Shown here one piece after another: positions 16,973 to 25,000 of a stretch of 64,000 bases of DNA. The number at the start of each line of letters is the position of its first letter. The first letter of the stretch is position 1. This DNA is from Niveibacterium sp. 24ML (GTDB lineage Bacteria; Pseudomonadota; Gammaproteobacteria; Burkholderiales; Rhodocyclaceae). Below the pieces are notes generated by a model. The model made no database searches. It saw only the letters and a list, made by a program, of their open reading frames with translations, and was not told where the DNA came from. Position numbers and translations under genes: made by a program. The DNA lies in contig NZ_JAPFHA010000015.1 of NCBI RefSeq assembly GCF_026586805.1, positions 1-64,000 on the forward strand, given 5' to 3'.

Positions 16973-17445
16973 TTCACCGCAGAGGCGCAGAGGCGCAGAG
17001 GGCCGCAGAGGTCATTCCGGGAGCTGATTGACCACACGTTTGATGCCCTGGCGCAATGCTGGAACGTTAAAGTTGAGTAGAAGTCCGAGCGGCTGATTCG
17101 CCAACCGCAGGTATGTCAGTAGTTGGGCGGTATGCACCGGTTCGAGTGTGCTGACCGCCTTGGTTTCGATAATCAGCTGATTTTCAACCAGTAGATCAAG
17201 CCGCAGCGTTCGTGCGAGCCTGACGCCCTTGTATTCCAACGGTAGTGCGACTTCGCGTTCTGCAAGCAGTCCAGCCAGACGCAGTTCTTCGCACAGGCAG
17301 TCGGCGTATACCGATTCCAGCAAGCCGGGCCCGAGGTGCCGATGCACTTCGATTGCAGCACCGATGACCCGTTCGCTGAGCGCCGACAGGGGGCTGGTCC
17401 AAGTCACCTCTGCGGCCCTTCGCGCCTCTGCGCCTCTGCGGTGAA
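16973..17445. mobile_element. 473-bp cassette with 40-bp terminal inverted repeats enclosing a GxxExxY gene
   Basis: The ends 16973-17012 and 17406-17445 are inverted repeats matching at 38 of 40 positions, each made of short GCAGAGGC-like units. The enclosed GxxExxY gene fills the interior exactly: its stop abuts one repeat and its GTG start abuts the other. The unit lies between ribF and ileS, genes usually adjacent. One end encodes the last residues of RibF and the other forms the ileS ribosome binding site. No transposase is present, so any mobility would be in trans. No target duplication was seen. Confidence 0.8.
17012..17407 (-). CDS. GxxExxY family protein
   Basis: The 131-residue protein has the family signature GPGLLESVY near residue 27. 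The nuclease-like core follows: LRLDLLVENQLIIETKAV resembles the D-x-n-ExK pattern of PD-(D/E)XK folds, and LNFNVPALRQGIKRVVN is at the end. The function of the family is not established. The start is a GTG that overlaps the ribF stop (GTGA). It is the only gene within the inverted-repeat cassette and separates ribF from ileS. Confidence 0.9.
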   Translation of the reverse strand: MTWTSPLSALSERVIGAAIEVHRHLGPGLLESVYADCLCEELRLAGLLAEREVALPLEYKGVRLARTLRLDLLVENQLIIETKAVSTLEPVHTAQLLTYLRLANQPLGLLLNFNVPALRQGIKRVVNQLPE

Positions 17446-18393
17446 TGCCCCCGCAGGTATTGCGACACCATGCGCTGCCAGCACGTCGCGGCCGATCTCG
17501 CAGTCGCGCTTGATCGCGGCGGTCAGTTCGGTGAGCGAGCCGTATTTCTCTTCATCGCGCTGCTTGTGCAGGAAGTGCACCTGCAGGTGTTTGCCGTACA
17601 GGTTGCCGTCGAAGCCGAACAGGAAGACTTCCAGCCGTGCCGCGCCGTTCTTGGTGATGGTCGGGCGATTTCCGAGGCTTGCAACACCAGGCCACGGACC
17701 GTCGCCGATGCCATCCACCGTGACGGTGTAGATGCCATGCAGCGCTGCGCGGTTACGCTTGATCTGGATGTTCGCGGTCGGGAAGCCGATCGTGCGGCCG
17801 ATCTTGTCGCCGTGCATCACGCGGCCGCTCATTGTGTAGGGGCGGCCGATCAGGCGCTCGGCGCGTTCGATGTCGCCGGACACCAGCGCATCGCGCACCG
17901 CGGAACTCGAAACCCGTTCGCCTTCGAAATCGAGCGTCGGCATCGATTCGACCTGGAAGCCCTGCAATGCTCCGGCGCGTTGCAGCATCGCGAAATCGCC
18001 GCCACGGCCGCGGCCGAAGCGGAAGTCGTCGCCAATCAGCAGATGCCGCACGCCAAGGCCGCGCACCAGCACGTTTTCGACGAAGGCCTCGGCATCGAGC
18101 GAGGCGAGCGCCTTGTTGAAGCGCAGCACGTAGACGCGATCGACGCCGCATTCGGCCATCAATTCGAGCTTTTCGCGCAGGCGCGACAGGCGCGGCGGGG
18201 CGGATTCAGGCGCGAAGAATTCGCGCGGATGCGGCTCGAAGGTCAGCACCGTGGCCGGCAGCGCGCGCTCGCGCGCCTCGCGCACGAGCAATTGCAGCAG
18301 GGCCTGATGGCCGCGGTGCACGCCGTCGAAGTTGCCGATCGTGAGCACCGAACCGTGTTCGGCGCGATCGGGAAGGCCGCGGAAGACCAGCAT
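17404..18393 (-). CDS. ribF: Bifunctional riboflavin kinase/FAD synthetase with rewritten C-terminus
   Basis: The 329-residue enzyme makes FMN and FAD. The N-terminal adenylyltransferase has TIGNFDGVHRGHQALL and LIGDDFRFGRGRGG; the flavokinase domain has GRTIGFPTANI and RLEVFLFGFDGNLYG. The start MLVFRGLPDR at 18393 is preferred over 18498. The last 13 residues ([13 protein letters not shown]) and the stop are encoded by the inverted repeat of the downstream cassette, so the native tail has been replaced. The catalytic regions are intact, so activity is probably kept. Confidence 0.95.
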   Translation of the reverse strand: MLVFRGLPDRAEHGSVLTIGNFDGVHRGHQALLQLLVREARERALPATVLTFEPHPREFFAPESAPPRLSRLREKLELMAECGVDRVYVLRFNKALASLDAEAFVENVLVRGLGVRHLLIGDDFRFGRGRGGDFAMLQRAGALQGFQVESMPTLDFEGERVSSSAVRDALVSGDIERAERLIGRPYTMSGRVMHGDKIGRTIGFPTANIQIKRNRAALHGIYTVTVDGIGDGPWPGVASLGNRPTITKNGAARLEVFLFGFDGNLYGKHLQVHFLHKQRDEEKYGSLTELTAAIKRDCEIGRDVLAAHGVAIPAGAFTAEAQRREGPQR

Positions 18394-18481
18394 AAGCGTC
18401 TGACAAAAAACGCGAATTATAGCCTGCGGCAGTGCCGCATTGGTCTGCAAAGGCGGCGCGGCAAGGATGGGCGCGTTCGAA

Positions 18482-18534
18482 AAAGATCGCGCGGCCATCG
18501 TTCCTTGAGAGGGATAAGGGCCGATGGCCGCGCG
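18482..18534 (-). terminator. Probable terminator of the S4-paralogue transcript
   Basis: A 13-bp perfect inverted repeat (18488-18500 with 18522-18534) is separated by 21 bases. Reading on the minus strand it is followed by ATCTTTTTC. It lies 88 bp past the S4-paralogue stop and before ribF, so it probably ends the iron/haem transcript. The 228-bp gap holds no other feature. Confidence 0.65.
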
Positions 18535-18621
18535 GGGAAGACCCGCGGGCCGGATCCGCAGGAGCTTGGGAAGCGTTCGGATCCGTTTTGGGCTTGCCGT
18601 GCCCGCGGGCCGCTGCTTGGG

Positions 18622-19233
18622 CTACAGGCGCTGGGCGTAGTACTCGACGACCAGCTGCATTTCGATCGGGAAGGGGATGTCGCTTAGCGCTGGCAGATGC
18701 GCGACGGTTGCGGTGCGTGCGGCTTCGTCGCAGCTGAGCCATTCCGGCCGGGTCAATGCAGGTTCGGCGAAGTTCTCCTGCACGACCGGGTGCTTGCGGC
18801 TTTTCTTGCGCAGCGCGATCACGTCGCCGATCCGCAGCCGGTACGAGGGGATGTTCACCGCACGGCCGTTGACCAGACAATGCGAGTGATTCACCAGTTG
18901 GCGCGCAGCCGGAATCGTCGGCGCGAAGCCGGCGCGGAACACCGCGTTGTCGAGCCGGCGTTCTAGCAGTTCGGCGAGCTTGTCGCCGGCCGAGCCTTGC
19001 GCGCGTTTGGCGTCAGTCATCACGCGGCGCATCTGGCGTTCAGAGAGGCCGTAGTTCAGGCGCAGCTTCTGTTTTTCCTGCAACTGCAGGCCGAAGCCGG
19101 ACTTCTTGCGCAGGCGGTTGCCATGCTGGCCGGGCGGATGCGGGCGATCGGCGATCGATTTGCGCGACAGGCCGGGCAGTTCGACGCCGAGTGCGCGCAT
19201 GGCTTTGAGGCGAGGGCCGGTAAAACGGGACAT
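18622..19233 (-). CDS. Divergent 30S ribosomal protein S4 paralogue
   Basis: The 203-residue protein is full length for S4 and keeps PGQHGNRLRKKSGFGLQLQE, YGLSERQMRRV, LERRLDNAVFRAGF and the S4 RNA-binding domain (ARQLVNHSHCLVNGRAVNI). It starts MSRFTGPRLKAMR with a GGAG ribosome binding site; an upstream extension is spurious. It lacks the N-terminal zinc-binding Cys seen in Cys-rich S4 forms. It lies 25 bp after a ChaN-like gene at the end of an iron/haem locus, far from the usual rpsM-rpsK-rpsD-rpoA operon, so it is probably a second S4 gene made under metal limitation. This last point is inference. Confidence 0.9.
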   Translation of the reverse strand: MSRFTGPRLKAMRALGVELPGLSRKSIADRPHPPGQHGNRLRKKSGFGLQLQEKQKLRLNYGLSERQMRRVMTDAKRAQGSAGDKLAELLERRLDNAVFRAGFAPTIPAARQLVNHSHCLVNGRAVNIPSYRLRIGDVIALRKKSRKHPVVQENFAEPALTRPEWLSCDEAARTATVAHLPALSDIPFPIEMQLVVEYYAQRL

Positions 19234-19258
19234 GAATACTCCGTAGCAGGGTGAAAGA

Positions 19259-20098
19259 TCAGCGGCCCGCGGGCTTGACGAGTGCGGCGCAAGGGTCGTC
19301 GCGGTCGACGGCGGGCAGCGTGAAATTGAGGTCGAAGGCGGTGGCGTCCGAATCGTCTTCGCCAAGGCTCACGGCGAACACGCCGGGCAGGTCGGCGAGC
19401 CAGAGCGGCACGCCGATGTCGCGCCGCACATGGCCGTTGCCGGCCAGCAGCACCGCGCCGCGGCTGGCGTGGGCGCGCAACTGGGCGGCCATGAACAGAT
19501 CGCGCGCCACTTGCGCCTGCACCAGGCCGGGCAGCATCTCGGGCGGCGTGTGGCCGCAGTGGCCAGCGTCGATGGCGGCCTTCTGGCCAGCGACGAGCGC
19601 TTCCGCGAGCGGTGGCCGTGCGCCTTGCGGCAGGCCCGCATTGGAAAGCACATCGGCGGGCAGCACCGCGCCCAGGCCTTCGCGCATCGCGCGGCCGGCG
19701 TCGGCGCGCGAGACGTTGGCGGCGATGATTGGCAAGTCGTTTTCGAGCGCCAGCGCAATCACCGGTTTGAGCAAGGCCCACGGCCAGCGCGGGCCACCGG
19801 CTTGCGCGATCAGGCGGTCGGCGTCGCGCGGGTGCTCGCGGCGGGCGCGCTCGATGTCGGCCTGGCGTTCGCGGTCGAAGTGCTCCATCACCAGCGCCGG
19901 GCGCCAGCCCGCTGCTACCCGCAGCCGCAGTGCATCGAGTCGCAGTTGGTGGACTTGCGGGTTGTCGTGCACCTCGCCCAGCAGCACCAGCGGGTAGGGT
20001 GCAATCGCGTGCGCCAGCGTTGCCGGATCGGGCGCTGCCGCCTGGGCCGGCGCGATCAGGCTGGCCGCAGCAAGCAGGGTCAGCAGAGTGTGTCTCAT
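19259..20098 (-). CDS. ChaN-family haem/iron-associated protein
   Basis: The 279-residue protein begins with a signal peptide (MRHTLLTLLAAASLIAPAQA). The ChaN signature YPLVLLGEVHDNPQVH comes first, then MEHFDRERQ and GNGHVRRDIGVPLWL near the C-terminus. ChaN of Campylobacter is a haem-binding iron-regulated lipoprotein. Here no lipobox Cys is seen, so this form may be a soluble periplasmic protein. The start at 20098 is chosen because residues to 20161 are not signal-peptide-like. It follows the small CxxC gene by 2 bp and is most likely in the same operon, supporting a haem role. Confidence 0.9.
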   Translation of the reverse strand: MRHTLLTLLAAASLIAPAQAAAPDPATLAHAIAPYPLVLLGEVHDNPQVHQLRLDALRLRVAAGWRPALVMEHFDRERQADIERARREHPRDADRLIAQAGGPRWPWALLKPVIALALENDLPIIAANVSRADAGRAMREGLGAVLPADVLSNAGLPQGARPPLAEALVAGQKAAIDAGHCGHTPPEMLPGLVQAQVARDLFMAAQLRAHASRGAVLLAGNGHVRRDIGVPLWLADLPGVFAVSLGEDDSDATAFDLNFTLPAVDRDDPCAALVKPAGR

Positions 20099-20100
20099 GC

Positions 20101-20367
20101 TCAATGATAGGTCGCGTGTTGTGCGCAGCCGGCGCAGTGCGTGGTCAGCGAGCCGGCCCACTGCGCGCGCAGTTCCCTGCAGGCCTGGCGCAGCGTGGCG
20201 TCGAGCGAGTCGTCGTTCGCCAGGCGCTGCAGGTGCTGCACCAGCGCCTGTGTCTTTGCGGCGGTGATGCCGCGCGCCACCGACGAGGAGAGCAGGTGCA
20301 GTGCCGCCGCAAGCGAGAGCTCAGCGCGGGCGCGCTCGATCTCGCCGGTTTCCGTCGTGTCCATCAT
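20101..20367 (-). CDS. Small protein with C-terminal His/Cys cluster in the haem locus
   Basis: The 88-residue, mostly helical protein ends THCAGCAQHATYH, a compact cluster of two Cys and three His that could bind metal or haem. Its tandem ATGs overlap the stop of the DUF2149 gene, so it is translationally coupled. No signal peptide or membrane helix is visible. I do not recognise a named family; by position it resembles the last small gene of hmuRSTUV-type operons. Confidence 0.8.
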   Translation of the reverse strand: MMDTTETGEIERARAELSLAAALHLLSSSVARGITAAKTQALVQHLQRLANDDSLDATLRQACRELRAQWAGSLTTHCAGCAQHATYH

Positions 20368-20681
20368 GGTTTTTCGCCCTCCGGTACGTAGACCATCGAA
20401 CCGTCTTTCATCTTGTAGGCAACGCCGGCCTTCTCGCCGTCGCCGCCGCCGATCTTGCCGCTCGCTTCGTAGCGGGTGAGCTTTTCGCCCTGTTTCATCA
20501 CGATCTCCATGTCCGGCTTGCCGGGGTTCTTGATCACGGTGACGTCCTGCAGCGTGAAGGGGTTGAGCGGGTGCTGTGCCACCGTGATCAGCAGCGCGGC
20601 GATGATCACGAGGAACACGTCGATCAGGTTCACGACCGAGAGGATCGGGTCGTCGCTGTCGTGGTCGGCGAGGAACTTCAT
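20364..20681 (-). CDS. DUF2149 protein (HmuU/ExbD-like partner of the ExbB-like protein)
   Basis: The 105-residue protein has one N-terminal membrane segment (VVNLIDVFLVIIAALLITVAQ) and a short periplasmic domain (DVTVIKNPGKPDMEIVMKQG). The layout resembles ExbD/TolR, including an Asp inside the membrane segment that could relay protons. DUF2149 genes commonly accompany CobN-like and ExbB-like genes. The start at 20681 overlaps the ExbB-like gene stop (ATGA). Confidence 0.85.
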   Translation of the reverse strand: MKFLADHDSDDPILSVVNLIDVFLVIIAALLITVAQHPLNPFTLQDVTVIKNPGKPDMEIVMKQGEKLTRYEASGKIGGGDGEKAGVAYKMKDGSMVYVPEGEKP

Positions 20682-21220
20682 GCCGCCGCTCCAACGGCCG
20701 CCGACGCGGGCGCAACCACATGGATCGCTGCATGCGGATGCGCCGCGAGCCATTGCAGCTCCTCGGCCAGCCAGCGCTTGCGCACGTTGACGATCCAGAA
20801 GGTGATGCTCGCCGCGATCAGCGCAAGGATCACCGCCGAGAACGCGATCATCAGGTTCTGGCTCACTGCGGCGAGCTGCCCGTCCGAGAGCGACTTGAGC
20901 GCCGGGCCCATCGGAATCATGGTCGCGACCAGCCCGAGCATTGGGCAGACGCGGGTGACGATGCGGTCGGTCTCCATCAGCTTGTGGGCGGCCAGCTCCT
21001 GGTCGTCGCGCTGGTGCAGGTGACGCGCATGCACCTGCGCGATCAGCGGATAGCCCGCGCCTTCGCCGGGGCGATTGCGGGTGCGCTGCACCGCCTGCAC
21101 GGTGAAGCTGCCGAGCGCCCAGAAGGCGTAGAGGAAGGCGGCAGCGACGAGGATCAGGACGGGCAGCATGAAGAGCTGCGCGATGTCGTACATCAGGGTT
21201 TCGAGGGCGGTGGATTGCAT
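20678..21220 (-). CDS. MotA/TolQ/ExbB-like proton channel family protein
   Basis: The 180-residue protein has three hydrophobic helices: near 15-38 (LPVLILVAAAFLYAFWALG), near 92-110 (PMLGLVATMIPMGPAL) and near 120-148 (LMIAFSAVILALIAASITFW). The second helix carries the TolQ/ExbB hallmark of an early Pro and small residues. It would pair with the DUF2149 protein to energise the receptor or the CobN-like protein. The start context is weak; M10 at 21193 is an alternative. A 830-bp gap with an inverted-repeat element separates it from the CobN-like gene. Confidence 0.85.
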   Translation of the reverse strand: MQSTALETLMYDIAQLFMLPVLILVAAAFLYAFWALGSFTVQAVQRTRNRPGEGAGYPLIAQVHARHLHQRDDQELAAHKLMETDRIVTRVCPMLGLVATMIPMGPALKSLSDGQLAAVSQNLMIAFSAVILALIAASITFWIVNVRKRWLAEELQWLAAHPHAAIHVVAPASAAVGAAA

Positions 21221-21352
21221 GGTCTTGGGTCTCAGGCCTTAGGGTGATGGGTGGGTTGTGGGGTCAGCGGCTGGGCGGGGGGTTGCGACGCCCCCGGCCT
21301 GCGTGTGCGGCTTGCGGTTGGCGTTGTTCGCGTGGCACGGCCGTGCCGCTGA

Positions 21353-21997
21353 AGCCGGGTCCCGCCCCGGCGGGCGTCTTACTTTCTGGCAACAGCACCA
21401 GAAAGTAAGCAAAGAGTGCCGCCCGGCGTTCGCGGTCAGGCGCTGCGCACCTGACTTCCCTGCGCTGCTCGCGAAGTCGGGCGGCTGCGGAACTCGGCCC
21501 TGCGGGCCTCAGACAGTCCTCGCCGTCGGCGCTGCGCGCCGATCCCCCGACCCCGCTGCGCTGCTCGGCGCTCTCGACGGGACCCAAAGTCAAAACCATC
21601 GCAGTGCTGCGGGACGTCGCGCATTCGTGGCCTGGATGGAGGGAATCGGAGACCGGGGCGGCGGGGGCGTCCGAGGCAAGCGCACTGCCCAGAGTCCTGC
21701 CTGTGGCCTGCATCTGGGCAACGGAAGCACCCAAACGGTCGAGCGTCGACGCTGTTCCATTCCCCTCTGAAATGCAGAGCAGCGCAGGGGCGCCGGGTTC
21801 CGACGTGCGCAGCACGGCGGGGCCGAGGACTGTTTGAGCACCGAGCGCAGCGAGGGCAAGTTCCGCAGGCCCCCGGCGCCGCGAGCAGCACAGGGAACCC
21901 CGCCGCAGGCGGGGCGTTGAAGCGGGGCGACTTTCTTTGGTTTCTTTCTTTGTTCGCACAAAGAAAGAAACCCGCCCGCCGGGGCGGGACCCGGCTT
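21353..21997. mobile_element. 645-bp non-coding element with perfect 25-bp inverted repeats
   Basis: The ends 21353-21377 and 21973-21997 are perfect 25-base inverted repeats. Just inside them are two strong hairpins: 21379-21410 (12-bp stem) and 21939-21972 (15-bp stem). The interior has short ORFs on both strands but no coding pattern I can support. It fills most of the 830-bp gap between the ExbB-like and CobN-like genes and looks like a non-autonomous repeat element. The hairpins may attenuate transcription. Confidence 0.75.
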
Positions 21998-22049
21998 GGG
22001 GGCGACGACCGCTAAACGCGCGCAGCGGTTCTAAAGGCAATGCCATCAC

Positions 22050-25000
22050 TCAAGCCACCTTCCTGACCGCGCCCGCATACTCGTGGGCAGGCAAATCGAC
22101 CAATCGCGGCGCAGGCCGCGCGAACTGGCGAACGGCCCCGCCCAGCACCGCCAGCAGCATCAGCGCGCCACCGATCAACCAGTTCAGCGCTACCGGCGCC
22201 GCCTCAACACGGGGCTTCTTCTGTTCCAGCACCATGCCCTGCACCTTGGGCTTCACCGCTTCCATCGGCGGCTGTACGGTCTGCGCAGGCGCTGGCGCCG
22301 CAGCGGCCGGCGGGCTGGCCGGGCGTGCGACGCCGTAGCCGGCCGGCGTGGCGCCGGTAACCTGCTCGGCAACGTAGGCGCTGAACTTCGCGTTGTCGCT
22401 GCGCAGGTCGTGCTGGGCGGCAAGCTGCTGCCAGCGCTGCGCGAGTTCGCGCACCGTCTTTTCGTCGGTCTTCCAGTAGCCCTTGCGCGCGGCTTCGAGC
22501 ATGCGTTCGATGATCTGCGCCTGGGCTTGCGGGGCCTCGCGCTCGAACCATTCGTTCACGCCCAGCTTGTACTTGTCGCGCACATAGACTTCGGCGAATT
22601 CCTGCCACTGGTCGTCGCGCACGATCTCCGGCGCCACTGCCGTCCAGCCCCAGAAGTTGTTCACCGCGTCGAGCACGTTGAGCGCGCCGCTATAACCCTC
22701 TGCCTGCATCGCCTGGATCCAGCCGGGGTGGAACTGGCGGGTGCGCAGTTCGGTGGCGAGGAAGCTGGCGGCGGTTTCGGTGCGGGCGTCGCGCGGGTCG
22801 CGCAGGTTGGAGATCAGCAGCTCGGGCGACTTGCCGGTGAGGTGGCGCACCGCGAGCCCGAGGCCGCCGAGGTACTGGAAGGGGTCGTCGGTGGTGAGCA
22901 TGCCGTAGAGGTTGCTGGAGCGCGCCAGCAGCGCGGCCTGCACGCCCTTGAGGTTTTCGGCGTAGAGGTTGCCGCCTTCGAGCTTGCTGCCCCATTCGGC
23001 TTCGTCCGGGCCGTAGCCGAACTGCATCTTGGCGAGGTAGAGCTGCGCCATCTTGGCTTCGCCGGCACGCCGGTCGCCGCGCGCCTCACCCGCGTCGTTG
23101 CCCCAGGTGTCGGTGGCCAGCGTGGCTTCGTCCAGCCCGGTGCCGTAGGCGCCCGATTCGCTCGAAAAGATGCGGGTGAGCGCGAGGTTTTCGAGCTTCG
23201 CCGCCGGCAGGCCCTTGGCGGCGAGCGCGGTGCGGATCGCGCGGGTGCTGGCGGCGACCGCGTTGTCCGGTTCGTCTGCGGCAGCGGCAAGCTTCACCGC
23301 CTGGGCGAGCCACTTCATCACGTTGGGGAAGTGGTCGCGGTACAGCCCGGTGGCCGAGAGCACCACGTCGACGCGCGGGCGGCCCAGTTCCTTGGCCGGG
23401 ATCAGCTCGACGCCGACGAGTCGGCCGCCCTCGTCCCACTTCGGACGCACGCCGAGCGCGGCCATCGCTTGCGCTTCGAGGATGCCGGCGTGGCGCATCG
23501 TCTCGACGCTCCAAAGATTGAAGGCGAGCTTGCTCGGGTAGCTGCCCTTGCGGGCGCGGTGATCCTTGAGCAGGGTTTCGGTGGCGGCAAGCCCGGCCTC
23601 CCAGGCCGCCTTGCTCGGGATCTTCGAGGGATCGAAGCCGTAGAGGTTGCGGCCGGTGGTGAGCGAATCCGGGTTGCGGATCGGGTCGCCGCCGGTGCTG
23701 CTGGCGAGGTGCTTGCCGTCGAGTGCGGCGAGCAGGCCGGTGAGTTCCGGCGCCGGGTCGAGCGCGGCGAAGTAGCGCTGGGCGCGTTCGGCATCCTCGC
23801 GCAGCTTCGGATCGCGGATTTCGCTCGTCGGGCGCCCTTCGAGCAGGTAGGGCTTGAGGAATACGAAGGGCTTCGATTCGGTGATGCGGGAAAAATCCTG
23901 CGCGAACAGCTCCTCGGGTTCTTCGGGGAAGACGCGGGCGAGGAAATCCTTGCCCAGCATCGCCATGCTGCTGAACAGTCGCACCTCGTCGCGCTGCGCG
24001 CGGCCGAAGGTATGCAGGCCGATCGGCTGCAACTGGCTCGCGAGTGCGTGCAGGTGATCGTGCAGCTTGCTCAGCCAGGTCGGCAGATCAGCCTGTGCGG
24101 CGGCGCGGGTGGTGCCCTGATCAGCGAAGAGATGCAGCTTTTCCGACTGATCGAGCAGTTGCGCCACCAGCCGCTCGCGCACGCTGCCGGCTTCCTGCGC
24201 CACCACTTGGTGCAGCAGGTCGTGCAAGTCGTTCAGCTCGGTGTGCAGGCCTGCGGGGCGGAAGGCGGGCGTCTGGTGGCTGACGATGGTGGCGCGGCCA
24301 CGGCGCTTGGCCTGGATCGCCTCGCCAACGTCGTCGACGATGTAGGGATACACCACCGGCACGTCGCCCAACACGACGTAGGGCTGGTCGCTGACGGCGA
24401 GGCCGCGCTCCTTGCCCGGCGTCCATTCCTGCGTGCCGTGGGTACCGTAGTGCACCAGCGCGTCGCGCCCTTCGCGCGCCCACAGATAGGCGGCGAGGTA
24501 GAAGTGGTTCAGCGGCTCTTTGGTGTTGTGGTAGATCGCCTTTTCTTTCGCTTCGTCGCGTTCGCCGCGCGGCGGCACCGGCATCAGCACCACATTGCCC
24601 AGCGCCAGACGCGGGATCACGAAACCGGCTTCGCCCTTGCGGTTGGTGGCCATCGCGCTGGCTTCGGGCTTGCCCCAGCGGGCGGCGACTTCCGCGCGCA
24701 GCTCGGGCGACTGCGCATCGAACCAGCGGCGGTAGTCGCGCATCGGCAGCCAGGCGGCGAGCCCGGCGTCGAGCAGGGCTTCGCGCTGGCCGTCGCGGTA
24801 GAAGGGCGCGAGCAGGCGGCCGAGCTGGTCGATCAGTGCTTTCTCGTCGGGCGCTTCGGTGCGGTAACCGTGTGCCTTCATGGCGGCCAGCGTGGTGTGC
24901 AGGCTCGCCGGCAGGTTCATGAAGCTGGCCGAGAGGTTCCGCTCGCCCGGCGGGTAGTTGTAGAACAGGATCGCGACGCGCTTGTCGGCCGCCGGCGTGG

